From: Lachnospiraceae bacterium | GTDB lineage: Bacteria; Bacillota; Clostridia; Lachnospirales; Lachnospiraceae | Assembly: GCA_018053995.1 (NCBI GenBank) | Contig: JAGPKJ010000004.1 | Span: forward strand, 1 to 64,000 | Direction: 5' to 3' | DNA: 64,000 nt | Part shown: piece after piece, positions 51,041 to 59,723 of the stretch | How the letters are laid out: every line of letters starts with the position of its first letter | Numbering within the stretch: position 1 is the first letter of the stretch | The notes under the pieces: generated by a model | What the model saw: only the letters and a program-made list of their open reading frames with translations | Databases searched by the model: none | Told to the model about the DNA's origin: nothing | Position numbers and translations under genes: made by a program

Positions 51041-53722
51041 ATGGCAAAAGAACTTGATAAGACATACGATCCCAAACAGATAGAGGATCGCCTGTATCAG
51101 AAATGGCTCGATAAGAAATACTTCCATGCGGAAGTTGATAAGAAAAAGAAACCATTCACGATAGTTATTCCGCCGCCAAACATCACGGGACAGCTTCATA
51201 TGGGTCATGCGCTCGACGAGACTATGCAGGATATCCTTATCAGATATAAGCGCATGGAAGGTTATAACGCACTCTGGCAGCCCGGAACCGATCATGCGTC
51301 TATCGCAACAGAAGTGAAGGTCATCAATACTCTTAAGGAACAGGGAATAACAAAGAGCGATCTTGGACGTGACGGATTTCTCGAGAAATGCTGGGAATGG
51401 AAGAAAGAATATGGCGGACGTATCGTAAATCAGCTTAAAAAGCTTGGCTCATCATGTGACTGGGACAGAGAACGTTTTACGATGGACGAGGGCTGCAGCA
51501 AAGCTGTAACAGAAGTATTCTGTCGCCTTTATGAAAAAGGGCTTATCTACAAGGGAAAGAGGATAATAAACTGGTGCCCGGTATGCAAGACTTCTATATC
51601 TGATGCGGAAGTTGAGTATGAAGAGCAGCAGGGTCATTTCTGGCATATAAAGTATCCGCTCGTAGATGAGAACGGACAGCCAAGTAAGACAGAGTTTCTT
51701 GAATTTGCAACGACACGTCCGGAGACTATGCTTGGTGATACAGCGGTTGCAGTGAACCCGGCAGATGAGAGATACCATTATCTTAAAGGACGTCAGGTAT
51801 GGCTCCCTATAGTGAACAAACCTATCCCTGTTGTTGAAGATGACTATGTTGATATGGAGTTCGGAACAGGTGTTGTTAAGATAACACCGGCGCATGATCC
51901 TAACGATTTTGAAGTCGGTAAGCGTCATAATCTTGAAGTCATCAATATCCTTAATGATGATGCCACGATAAATAAGAATGGCGGAAAATATGAAGGACTC
52001 GACAGATATGAAGCAAGAAAACAGATCGTCGAGGAACTTGATAAGGAAGGACTTCTTGTCCGCATAGAAGATTACAGCCATAATGTCGGCACGCATGACA
52101 GATGTCATACGACAGTAGAACCTATGGTAAAGGAACAGTGGTTCGTCAAGATGGATGAACTTATAAAGCCTGCGGTAGATGCTGTAAAAGATGGAGATAT
52201 CACGCTTATTCCCCCTCGTATGGATAAGATATATTACAACTGGACAGACAATATCCGCGACTGGTGTATAAGCCGCCAGCTGTGGTGGGGTCATCGTATT
52301 CCGGCATATTACTGTGATGACTGTGGAGAGGTCGTAGTATCACGTACAGAACCGCACAAATGTCCGAAATGCGGTGGTACTCATTTTACACAGGATCCGG
52401 ATACGCTCGACACCTGGTTTTCTTCAGCACTGTGGCCGTTTGAGACACTCGGCTGGCCTGATAAGACCGAAGATCTTGAATATTTCTATCCTACGGATGT
52501 TCTGGTCACTGGATATGACATAATCTTTTTCTGGGTTATCCGAATGATCTTTTCGGGATATGAACAGATGGGTGAAAAGCCGTTCAGTACAGTTCTTTTC
52601 CACGGTCTTGTCCGCGATGAGCAGGGCAGGAAGATGAGCAAGTCGCTTGGTAACGGAATCGATCCGCTGAAGGTTATCGACAAGTATGGTGCCGATGCGC
52701 TCAGACTTACGCTTATCATGGGCAATGCTCCGGGCAATGATATGCGCTACAGCGATGAACGTGTAGAAGCTAATCGTAATTTTGCAAATAAAGTATGGAA
52801 TGCCTCTCGTTTCATTATGATGAATATGGAGAAGACATCTCCGGAAGTTCTTGAAGCGCCATTTGCTGATATCAAGGATAAACTAGAGCCTGTTGATAAA
52901 TGGATCATCTCGAAGTGCAACAGTCTTGTCAGCGAAGTGACTTCAAAGATGGATGATTTTGAACTTGGAATAGCAGTACAGAAGATATATGATTTTATCT
53001 GGGATGAGTTCTGTGACTGGTATATCGAAATGGTTAAGCCTCGTTTATATAATTCGGATGACAGAGACAGTCATGATGCTGTGATGTGGACACTTAGAAA
53101 TGTCCTAATAACGGCGCTCAAACTTCTTCATCCTTATATGCCGTTCGTAACAGAAGAGATATTCTGTACGATTCAGAATAAGGAAGAGTCGATCATGGTA
53201 TCGGATTGGCCAACATATCATGATGAATACTGCTTCGAAGCGGAGGAATCATCGATCGAAGTCATAAAAGCTGCAGTTCGCGGTATAAGAAATATCAGGA
53301 CCGAGATGAATGTCGCACCGGCTCGCAAGGCTGAGGTATATGTTGTCACAGCAAATAAGAAGATGAAAGATATTTTTGTTGAGGATAAGCTCTTCTTTGC
53401 TACCCTTGCATATGCATCTGATGTTATAATACAAGAAGACAAGACAGGGATAGACGATGACGCGGTAGCTGTTGTTATTCCCGATGTCAATCTGTACATG
53501 CCTTTTGCAGATCTTGTTGACATCTCACAGGAGATAGAAAGACTCAAGAAAGAAGAAGACAGACTTGCCGGAGAACTCAAGCGTTCTCAGAATATGTTGT
53601 CAAATGAGAGATTTCTTTCAAAAGCTCCGAAAGAAAAAGTTGATGAGGAGAAGGCAAAGCAGGAGAAGTACGAACAGACGATGAAGCAGGTCAGAGAGAG
53701 ACTGGGACAGCTTCAGAAGTGA
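51041..53722 (+). CDS. valS: Valine-tRNA ligase
   Basis: An 893-residue class I synthetase that charges tRNA(Val). The HIGH-type motif is in PPPNITGQLHMGHAL, an editing (CP1) domain is present with TTRPETMLGDTAVAVNP, the catalytic-domain zinc-type cysteines are in YYCDDCGEVV...CPKCGG, KMSKS is in [14 protein letters not shown], and the C-terminus is the usual ValRS coiled-coil arm (about 825-893). The ATG at 51041 follows GGAGG; the longer ORF from 50957 begins too close to the T-box terminator and is not family-like. Expression is governed by the T-box leader. Confidence 0.96.
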   Translation: MAKELDKTYDPKQIEDRLYQKWLDKKYFHAEVDKKKKPFTIVIPPPNITGQLHMGHALDETMQDILIRYKRMEGYNALWQPGTDHASIATEVKVINTLKEQGITKSDLGRDGFLEKCWEWKKEYGGRIVNQLKKLGSSCDWDRERFTMDEGCSKAVTEVFCRLYEKGLIYKGKRIINWCPVCKTSISDAEVEYEEQQGHFWHIKYPLVDENGQPSKTEFLEFATTRPETMLGDTAVAVNPADERYHYLKGRQVWLPIVNKPIPVVEDDYVDMEFGTGVVKITPAHDPNDFEVGKRHNLEVINILNDDATINKNGGKYEGLDRYEARKQIVEELDKEGLLVRIEDYSHNVGTHDRCHTTVEPMVKEQWFVKMDELIKPAVDAVKDGDITLIPPRMDKIYYNWTDNIRDWCISRQLWWGHRIPAYYCDDCGEVVVSRTEPHKCPKCGGTHFTQDPDTLDTWFSSALWPFETLGWPDKTEDLEYFYPTDVLVTGYDIIFFWVIRMIFSGYEQMGEKPFSTVLFHGLVRDEQGRKMSKSLGNGIDPLKVIDKYGADALRLTLIMGNAPGNDMRYSDERVEANRNFANKVWNASRFIMMNMEKTSPEVLEAPFADIKDKLEPVDKWIISKCNSLVSEVTSKMDDFELGIAVQKIYDFIWDEFCDWYIEMVKPRLYNSDDRDSHDAVMWTLRNVLITALKLLHPYMPFVTEEIFCTIQNKEESIMVSDWPTYHDEYCFEAEESSIEVIKAAVRGIRNIRTEMNVAPARKAEVYVVTANKKMKDIFVEDKLFFATLAYASDVIIQEDKTGIDDDAVAVVIPDVNLYMPFADLVDISQEIERLKKEEDRLAGELKRSQNMLSNERFLSKAPKEKVDEEKAKQEKYEQTMKQVRERLGQLQK

Positions 53723-53782
53723 TAGCTTCAGAAGTGGCAGCTTCAGAAGTGACAGTTTTAGAAGAGATAGCTTCAGAAGTGG
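53708..53782. repeat. 15-base tandem repeat covering the valS stop codon
   Basis: Five units of (C/T)AGCTTCAGAAG(T/A)G(A/G), the fourth diverged, start at 53708. The first unit is the last five codons of valS including its TGA. The repeat runs on into the gap before the FapA-like gene. Confidence 0.92.
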
Positions 53783-53832
53783 CAGATAGAGCTACATAAT
53801 GAAACTTGCATCATATAAACAGGAGATTTCAC

Positions 53833-55431
53833 ATGGCAGATATGAAGCATCTGGAAGCAGGAGACGACATAGATATCGGTGAAGCTGAGATGGAAGCGCT
53901 GATGGAGGAGATACTTAAACTTCAGCAGAAATCCGTGAACGATTCAGATGGTGAACCTGATGTGAAACCTGATGAAAAAGCTGAAGCGGTAGCCGAGGAA
54001 AAGCCGAAATCCTACATTCGTGTATCAGATGACCGCATGGAAGCATGGGTATTTTTTGCCAAAGAATCAGGCGCGATGACGCGCAATGAACTTCTTAAAT
54101 TTCTTAAAGATAATGGCGTTATGCGAGGATATGTCAGCAGTGTATTTACAGACGCTGTCAAATCTCCGAAATTCGACAGAGAGATAATGATAGCGAGTGG
54201 TCGTGACGCTGACGAGGGACGAGACGGATATTACGAGTACTTTTTTGAACCGGAGAAATACCATGTCCCGAGGGTGCTTGAAGATGGATCCGTAGACTAT
54301 GCTTCTATGAATAAGCTTGCAAACGTTCATGCCGGAGATGTAGTTGCGATGTATCATCCGGCAGTACAGGGACAGGATGGATTCAATGTATGCGGTGATG
54401 CGATAAAAGCCCGCGTAACGCGTGACCTTCCACCGATGTTCGGCAAGGAGATAACACGTGATGGCAATAGGTATATGGCCAAGGTCGATGGAAAGATCGA
54501 AGAGCACCACGGTCATGTAGATATTCAGAAGATTCATGAGGTACATGGTGATATCGGGGCTGTCGTAGGCAAGATAGAATTTTTCGGAGATGTCATTGTC
54601 TATGGAAATGTTGAAGAAGGCGCAGTGATTCGTGCCGGACGCAATATCGATATAAGAGGTACGGCAGCAGGGGCTACGCTCAGCGCGGGCGGTGATATTA
54701 TCGTAACTCGTGGAATCACGGGCTCGGGAGACGCTAAGGTCACAGCACGCGGCAATCTCATGAGTGATTTTATAGAGAATGCCAGAGTTGAAGTTCAGGG
54801 AAATGTGACAACAAATTCTATTCTGAATTCGAATATATCAGCAGGCGGGGAAGTTAATGTATGCGGTGAGAAAGGCGTTATAATCGGCGGATACACACAC
54901 GGATTCCGTAGCATAAAGTCAGCAAATGCAGGGAATGATGCGGAAAGAAAAACGATACTTCATGTCGGATATGAGGCAGGGCTGTACGAGAGCTATCTTG
55001 ATATGAAAAAGCGTGAAGCTGTGATAAAACATAATCTGAGTGCTATCGTTTCGCAGATAACAAGCCAGATGCATTCACAGAAATTCATCAATCTCAAGAA
55101 GAAATACGGGACAGATGATGAAACGGAGAATACTGACGAAGATAAAACAGCAGAAGCAAATGATGAACTTGATATCAGTAAGAAGATCGCGGAATGGACT
55201 AAACAGAAGAATGAACTGTTTAACGAGATCGAACAGATAAGACCTGTCAGAGAGCGGCTTGAGGAAAAGATCATGCTCGCAGATAAGGCTAAGATCGAAA
55301 TATCGGGACACATCTATATCGGAACGATGATAGCGATCAATGACAGAAAGTATCTGGTAAATAAAAACACGAGCTTTATGATTTATTCGATAAAATCTGG
55401 TATCATAGAAGCCAAAGTTATGGTACTCTGA
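53833..55431 (+). CDS. FapA/DUF342 polymer-forming-like protein
   Basis: A 533-residue FapA-family (DUF342) protein. An N-terminal acidic region (1-60) is followed by the FapA N-domain (about 60-150), then a right-handed beta-helix-like stretch (about 175-365) of short turns such as HGDIGAVVGKIEFFGDVIVYGNVEEGAVIRAGRNIDIRG and GNVTTNSILNSNISAGGEVNV. The C-terminus is a coiled-coil region (about 390-490). Family members are called flagellar assembly protein A, but no flagellar gene is near. The ATG at 53833 follows ACAGGAGA. It starts a compact run with the next three genes. Confidence 0.85.
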   Translation: MADMKHLEAGDDIDIGEAEMEALMEEILKLQQKSVNDSDGEPDVKPDEKAEAVAEEKPKSYIRVSDDRMEAWVFFAKESGAMTRNELLKFLKDNGVMRGYVSSVFTDAVKSPKFDREIMIASGRDADEGRDGYYEYFFEPEKYHVPRVLEDGSVDYASMNKLANVHAGDVVAMYHPAVQGQDGFNVCGDAIKARVTRDLPPMFGKEITRDGNRYMAKVDGKIEEHHGHVDIQKIHEVHGDIGAVVGKIEFFGDVIVYGNVEEGAVIRAGRNIDIRGTAAGATLSAGGDIIVTRGITGSGDAKVTARGNLMSDFIENARVEVQGNVTTNSILNSNISAGGEVNVCGEKGVIIGGYTHGFRSIKSANAGNDAERKTILHVGYEAGLYESYLDMKKREAVIKHNLSAIVSQITSQMHSQKFINLKKKYGTDDETENTDEDKTAEANDELDISKKIAEWTKQKNELFNEIEQIRPVRERLEEKIMLADKAKIEISGHIYIGTMIAINDRKYLVNKNTSFMIYSIKSGIIEAKVMVL

Positions 55432-55458
55432 TAATTGAATTTGTTGCAGGGAGGAATC

Positions 55459-55614
55459 ATGATAGATTTTGAAGAAGAACTGAAAAAGTTTTATCCGAGC
55501 CTTGAAGTGGAAGATGCGGAGGAAGCTATCTACAATCAGGATCTTACTGATATGGCAGATCTGATGGTCAAGACAGTCAAGGATGTCAAGAAAGCAGAAA
55601 AAGAAAGCAAATAG
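55459..55614 (+). CDS. Small acidic protein, 51 residues, unknown
   Basis: A short ORF starting MIDFEEELKKFYPSLEVEDAEE and ending KKAEKESK. It has an excellent GGGAGG box 4 bases before the ATG and fits tightly between the FapA-like gene (27 bases) and the TPR gene (11 bases). It is predicted to be helical and highly charged. I recognise no family. The spacing and ribosome site support translation. Confidence 0.7.
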   Translation: MIDFEEELKKFYPSLEVEDAEEAIYNQDLTDMADLMVKTVKDVKKAEKESK

Positions 55615-55625
55615 AGGGAAGCTTT

Positions 55626-57110
55626 ATGAAATGCAACGTATGCGGATGTCAGCTTTCGGCAGATGATTTCTGCCCGAACTGTGGAGCGGATGTCAGATCA
55701 TATAAAAGAATAATGGGTATCGCGAACAGATTTTATAACATTGGACTTGAAAAAGCCAAAGTCAGGGATCTTTCAGGAGCGATAACAGATCTTCGCCAGT
55801 GTCTCAAGTTCAATAAGGATCAGGTCGATGCGAGGAACCTTCTCGGCCTTGTCTATTTTGAGACAGGAGAAGTTGTAGCGGCACTAAGCGAATGGGTAAT
55901 AAGCAAGAATATCCGTCCCAAGAAGAATATCGCAGATGATTATCTGGACAGGATACAGACTAATCAGACTAAACTCGATATGATCAATCAGACGATAAAG
56001 AAGTATAATCAGGCGCTTACGTACTGCCGTCAGGACAGTTACGATCTTACAGTGATTCAACTTAAGAAAGTGCTTTCACTTAATCCCAAGTACATAAGAG
56101 CACATCAGCTGCTGGCACTTTTATATATCAATGAGGCTCAGAATTCTGAGTCATCAGGAGACAGATCGACCTCCGAGGCAATTCAGTCATCGCGCAGAAA
56201 AGCTCTTGAGAGCTGGAAGAACGCAAGGACAGAACTTGAGAAGTGCCAGGCTATAGACATAAATAATACGACTACACTCAGGTATATGAAAGAAGTTCAG
56301 GCAGCAACAGAACAGGGCGATCAGGTAAAAGAGTTTCCATTTGCACGGAAAAAGAAAGATGATATAGTCGAGTACAAGCATGATAATGAGACGATAATTC
56401 AGCCGATAGGGCTAGGCGAGCACAGCGGTACGTCAACTGTTCTGAATATTGTTCTTGGACTTGTCATAGGGATAGCTGTAGCGTGGGGACTTATCCTTCC
56501 TGCACGCATACAGAAGGCAAATTCCGAATCAGATCTGAAAGTCAAAGAGATCGGGGAACAGCTTGATGCGAAAACTGCTACGATAGACGAGATGCAGAAA
56601 CAGATCGATGATCTGAAGACATCAAACAATGATCTTAAGTCGTCACTTGATGATTACAAAGGGAGTGACGGTGCAGTACAGGCTATGGATTCTCTTGATA
56701 AGGCTGTAAATGCATATCTTGCAGATCCTACAGATATAGATGGAATATCGCAGCCGCTTGATACGATCGATGTCGATCAGCTGGGCAGCGAGATGCCGGA
56801 TTCCTTTACAAAGCTCTATGATGCGATGATCGGGATCATTGGACCGGATCTGTCTAAGAAGAGCTATGATGAAGGCTATAATTCGTATAATAGCGGAGAT
56901 TATGATAATGCAGTGATCGGATTTACCAAGGCTTATAAATATGATCCGACAAATGAGGATGCGCTATATTACATGGCACAGGCATACAGCAAGGGCGGGA
57001 AGACTGATGATGCCGCAAAGACATATCAGCTTGTGATCGATACATTTCCAGGGACTGAGAAGGCAAATAAAGCAAAGCTTTATCTTAGTCAGATCGGTGG
57101 AGGACAGTAA
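55626..57110 (+). CDS. Zinc-ribbon TPR membrane protein
   Basis: A 494-residue protein. Residues 1-20 form a zinc ribbon (CNVCGCQLSADDFCPNCG). TPR-like helices follow (about 30-215, with GAITDLRQCLKFNKDQVDARNLLGLVYF and LTVIQLKKVLSLNPKYIRAHQLLALLYIN). One membrane segment (about 275-297, VLNIVLGLVIGIAVAWGLILP) leads to a coiled coil (about 300-345) and C-terminal TPRs (about 415-490, YNSGDYDNAVIGFTKAYKYDPTNEDALYYMAQAYSKGG). The likely topology is N-terminus inside and C-terminus outside. It suggests a scaffold joining cytosolic and envelope partners; function unknown. Confidence 0.85.
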   Translation: MKCNVCGCQLSADDFCPNCGADVRSYKRIMGIANRFYNIGLEKAKVRDLSGAITDLRQCLKFNKDQVDARNLLGLVYFETGEVVAALSEWVISKNIRPKKNIADDYLDRIQTNQTKLDMINQTIKKYNQALTYCRQDSYDLTVIQLKKVLSLNPKYIRAHQLLALLYINEAQNSESSGDRSTSEAIQSSRRKALESWKNARTELEKCQAIDINNTTTLRYMKEVQAATEQGDQVKEFPFARKKKDDIVEYKHDNETIIQPIGLGEHSGTSTVLNIVLGLVIGIAVAWGLILPARIQKANSESDLKVKEIGEQLDAKTATIDEMQKQIDDLKTSNNDLKSSLDDYKGSDGAVQAMDSLDKAVNAYLADPTDIDGISQPLDTIDVDQLGSEMPDSFTKLYDAMIGIIGPDLSKKSYDEGYNSYNSGDYDNAVIGFTKAYKYDPTNEDALYYMAQAYSKGGKTDDAAKTYQLVIDTFPGTEKANKAKLYLSQIGGGQ

Positions 57111-57112
57111 GG

Positions 57113-57352
57113 ATGCGCCTTATGAAGTTCAAAATGGAACGTCCGAATCTTCTTAAAGAAGGCGATCATGTTACAGTAACAAAAGGTGTGCTTCCAAGTA
57201 ATTACTATTACACTATCGATCCGTCGCTCGCGATGTCTGGGAACTATCCGTTTTACCAGGAACTTAAGACAAACGAAGGTACGGTCAAAGAAGTTATCAG
57301 TAATGACAGAGGTTTTTATGTGACGGTAGAGTTTGATGAACCGGATATATAA
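57113..57352 (+). CDS. Small conserved-looking hypothetical protein, 79 residues
   Basis: A 79-residue protein starting two bases after the TPR gene stop, with GGAGG about 9 bases before the ATG, so translation looks coupled. It contains LLKEGDHVTVTKGVLPSNYYYTIDPSLAM and a final GTVKEVISNDRGFYVTVEFDE, a beta-rich pattern reminiscent of small SH3- or KOW-like barrels. I recognise no named family. Confidence 0.75.
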   Translation: MRLMKFKMERPNLLKEGDHVTVTKGVLPSNYYYTIDPSLAMSGNYPFYQELKTNEGTVKEVISNDRGFYVTVEFDEPDI

Positions 57353-57360
57353 TATAGAAT

Positions 57361-57398
57361 GTGGGTATCAAAAGAAAATATTGTGATATGATGCTGCG
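57361..57398 (+). repeat. Copy of dispersed 32-base repeat family
   Basis: GTGGGTATCAAAAGAAAATA followed by TTGTGATATGATGC is a good match. It lies between the 79-residue gene and ridA. Confidence 0.6.
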
Positions 57399-57435
57399 AA
57401 TAGTATCATTTAAGCATCAGAAAGGAAGTATTAAA

Positions 57436-57813
57436 ATGAAATACGTATCAACTGAAAAGGCACCGGCAGCGATAGGACCTTATTCGCAGGGAATAATAGC
57501 AGGGGATTTTCTTTACGCATCAGGACAGATCCCGATCAATCCGGAAAATGGCAAGATCGAAGCAAAGACGATAGAAGAACAGGCAGATCAGGCTATCCGC
57601 AATGCAGGAGAGATTTTGAAGGCAGCAGGGGCTGATTATAAGGATGTAGTGAAGACTACATGTTTTCTGTCAGATATGAGCGATTTTGCGGCATTCAATG
57701 CGGTCTATGAGAAGTATTTCACCGGGAAGCCGGCAAGAAGCTGCGTAGCGGCTGCAGCACTTCCAAAGAACGTCAAGTGCGAAGTCGAAGTCACAGCATA
57801 TATCGGAAAATAA
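57436..57813 (+). CDS. ridA: RidA-family enamine/imine deaminase
   Basis: A 125-residue RidA (YjgF/YER057c/UK114) protein that hydrolyses reactive 2-aminoacrylate-type imines made by PLP enzymes. It starts MKYVSTEKAPAAIGPYSQGI, has FLYASGQIPINPENGKI and the catalytic Arg in KPARSCVAAAALPKNVKCEVEVTAY. The ATG at 57436 follows GAAAGGAAG; the longer ORF from 57361 would include the dispersed repeat. Its last codons and stop are duplicated immediately downstream. Confidence 0.95.
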   Translation: MKYVSTEKAPAAIGPYSQGIIAGDFLYASGQIPINPENGKIEAKTIEEQADQAIRNAGEILKAAGADYKDVVKTTCFLSDMSDFAAFNAVYEKYFTGKPARSCVAAAALPKNVKCEVEVTAYIGK

Positions 57814-57836
57814 AACAGCATATATTGAAAAATAAA
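57793..57836. repeat. 22-base tandem duplication over the ridA stop codon
   Basis: The unit ACAGCATATATCGGAAAATA plus AA (57793-57814) is repeated with two changes at 57815-57836. The ridA TAA lies inside the first unit. Confidence 0.9.
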
Positions 57837-57841
57837 AAAGG

Positions 57842-57878
57842 CTGGAATTCGCATGAAAAAGCGAATTCCGGTTTTTTT
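57842..57878. terminator. Bidirectional terminator between ridA and DUF5721 gene
   Basis: An 11-base-pair stem CTGGAATTCGC/GCGAATTCCGG with an 8-base loop has a T run on the plus side and an A run on the other side. It can serve both convergent transcripts. Confidence 0.88.
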
Positions 57879-57888
57879 ATGACTTGGC

Positions 57889-58425
57889 CTAGTCGGCAAT
57901 ATCGAAATCAATGTTTTTTTCTTTAAGGAATGCACAGATCCAGTCGTCAAATGCATGCTCTGCATCGTGACTTGGAACAAAAGAATTGTATGATACACCG
58001 GTCGTGAGACTCATAATGTCATCGTGAAAAAGGATTCTGATCACAAGCAAATCTATAGCATCTGAGCCGAATCCGGAAATTGCAGTGACTCCGGAACTTT
58101 TACCGGGAATATGTCCGGATATAATCACATCACGGACAGAAGGTTTGCAGCAGAGAATAAATTTTAGCGAAGCCGGAGTACGTTTTCCCTTTATCAGATC
58201 AAAACACTGAGGGCGGATATCTGCCCAGGATATGTAGTCAAAAGGACGAATGGAAGGATCTTCCCATTCGTCTTTTTCATAATATCCCTGATTGAAGTGG
58301 CCGTCTATTGTATGAGTAGTGCGCACTGAAATAACTGCTTCGGTAAGGAGAAAATCATCGAAACAGTCAGAACATAAAAGTTTATTCATAAAATCTTTTT
58401 TATTTGTCAGGGTAATTTCAAGCAT
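57889..58425 (-). CDS. DUF5721-family protein
   Basis: A 178-residue protein beginning MLEITLTNKKDFMNKLLCSDCFDDFLLTEAVISV with RTTHTIDGHFNQGYY, a WADIRPQCFDLIKGKRTP motif and a late LTTGVSYNSFVPSHDAEHAFDDWI. I associate this pattern with DUF5721, a small family of unknown function common in Lachnospiraceae. A GGAGC box precedes the ATG. It lies 21 bases after the DegV gene on the same strand, so the two are probably co-transcribed. Confidence 0.75.
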   Translation of the reverse strand: MLEITLTNKKDFMNKLLCSDCFDDFLLTEAVISVRTTHTIDGHFNQGYYEKDEWEDPSIRPFDYISWADIRPQCFDLIKGKRTPASLKFILCCKPSVRDVIISGHIPGKSSGVTAISGFGSDAIDLLVIRILFHDDIMSLTTGVSYNSFVPSHDAEHAFDDWICAFLKEKNIDFDIAD

Positions 58426-58446
58426 TTTATCAGCTCCGAGAGTTCA

Positions 58447-59283
58447 TCAGACTGAGATTACGATCCCGCCATCATTTGCATACATACTGCTGAGACCTGA
58501 TGCAGCGGTTATCCGGATATCTTTGAAAGTGCCTTTTTCAGAAAGAAGGTTTTTGCAGAATTCTGCACGATCCGGGCAGTTAACGTGTGCTACATATGCT
58601 ATCTTCTGTTCGGAATCAGTGGCTTCCGAGACGACATAATCAGTCATGCGTGAGAGTGCTTTCTTTATTCCCATCGCCTGTCCTTTCTGTACGATGCTTC
58701 CATCATCTGAACCCATTATAGGCTTGATACTGAGGGTTGTGGCAACAAGTGCTTTGACACCGCTGAGACGTCCGTTCTTTCTAAGCGTATCGAGATTATC
58801 AAGTACAAAATATGTATTCATGTTATTTACAAAATCCGTTATCTGTTTTGTTATCTCGTCAAACGACAGACCTGCACGGCAGAGTTCCTGAAGCTTTTCA
58901 GCTACTTCTGATTCACCGCATACGGCAGATTTGGAATCTACGGCTAATATATTCTTTTCTTCGTTTTCTTCTTTAAAGAGTTCAGCTCCAAGAACGGCAC
59001 TGTTGTAACTGCCGCTGAGCTTTGATGAAAGTGTGACGGAAAATACCATGTCGGCATCACAGTCATATGCGTTCATAAAGCGCTCAGGAGATGGACATGA
59101 TGATTTGGGACAAACAGGGCTTGCTGCGACCTGAGCCAAAAATTCAGCCTGATTGAATGTTTCATCATCCATTATACGGTAATCGCCGACTTCGAGTCCA
59201 AGCGGTACACGTACGAAACACGGATCATTCCTGAGAGATTCGGTATATTCACAGCTGCTGTCCCCGACGATCTTATAACTCAT
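58447..59283 (-). CDS. DegV-family fatty-acid-binding protein
   Basis: A 278-residue DegV protein (EDD fold), a family that binds a single fatty acid and in some bacteria presents it to fatty acid kinase FakA. It starts MSYKIVGDSSCEYTESL and includes KSSCPSPERFMNAYD, VTLSSKLSGSYNSA, DSKSAVCGESEVA and a C-terminal SSMYANDGGIVISV. The ATG at 59283 is chosen because AAAGGAG precedes it and the family begins there. No fakA is seen nearby. Confidence 0.92.
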   Translation of the reverse strand: MSYKIVGDSSCEYTESLRNDPCFVRVPLGLEVGDYRIMDDETFNQAEFLAQVAASPVCPKSSCPSPERFMNAYDCDADMVFSVTLSSKLSGSYNSAVLGAELFKEENEEKNILAVDSKSAVCGESEVAEKLQELCRAGLSFDEITKQITDFVNNMNTYFVLDNLDTLRKNGRLSGVKALVATTLSIKPIMGSDDGSIVQKGQAMGIKKALSRMTDYVVSEATDSEQKIAYVAHVNCPDRAEFCKNLLSEKGTFKDIRITAASGLSSMYANDGGIVISV

Positions 59284-59312
59284 AGCCGCTCCTTTGATTA
59301 AGTGATAGTTGT

Positions 59313-59341
59313 ATGATATCACCGGTGATAAGATTATGCAA
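59313..59341 (-). promoter_or_regulatory. Promoter of the DegV gene with palindromic spacer
   Basis: On the minus strand, -35 TTGCAT (59336-59341) and -10 TATCAT (59313-59318) are separated by 17 bases. The spacer contains the perfect 14-base palindrome TATCACCGGTGATA (59317-59330), a good candidate operator. Confidence 0.65.
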
Positions 59342-59352
59342 AGCAGATAAAA

Positions 59353-59384
59353 AAACCAGCGGATAAGATAATCCGCTGGTTTTA
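59353..59384. terminator. Terminator after the argG-DUF1294 genes
   Basis: A perfect 13-base-pair stem AAAACCAGCGGAT/ATCCGCTGGTTTT with a 6-base loop and T-rich sequence on both strands. It ends the minus-strand DUF1294 transcript before the DegV promoter. Confidence 0.9.
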
Positions 59385-59407
59385 TTTTACCATAAATCAA
59401 GACGTGG

Positions 59408-59701
59408 TTACAGCATTTCGAAATGAATCGGAGAAAAATATAAAAGTAACACTATGATGATCTGCAAAGTCAGTATCAAAGGCATTCCTATTGCAAAGCT
59501 GCGATGCCTTGTCTTGTGGTGGAACAGATACATTCCGATAAGTGCACCAACGCTTCCACCGATGAAGGCAGTAAGAAAAAGTGTTTTTTCGGATATCCTC
59601 CAGTTCTGTCTTCGCGCCATCTCTTTATCGATTCCCATAAGTGCAAGACCTATGATATTGACGACGATAAGATAGATAGCGATCAGTCTGATAACATCCA
59701 T
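59408..59701 (-). CDS. DUF1294-family small membrane protein
   Basis: A 97-residue protein with three hydrophobic segments (about 3-24, 40-60, 70-91). It has the family motif GGSVGALIGMYLFHHKTRHRSF between the second and third, and an N-terminal DKEMARRQNWRISEKTL loop. Function unknown. A GGAGA box precedes the ATG, and it follows argG by 22 bases on the same strand. Confidence 0.88.
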   Translation of the reverse strand: MDVIRLIAIYLIVVNIIGLALMGIDKEMARRQNWRISEKTLFLTAFIGGSVGALIGMYLFHHKTRHRSFAIGMPLILTLQIIIVLLLYFSPIHFEML

Positions 59702-59723
59702 TTTATAAAATCTCCGTTATAGT

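Noticed and set aside
51452..52294. 280-codon ORF antisense to valS
   Set aside because: A shadow of ValRS; no ribosome site and no recognisable motif.
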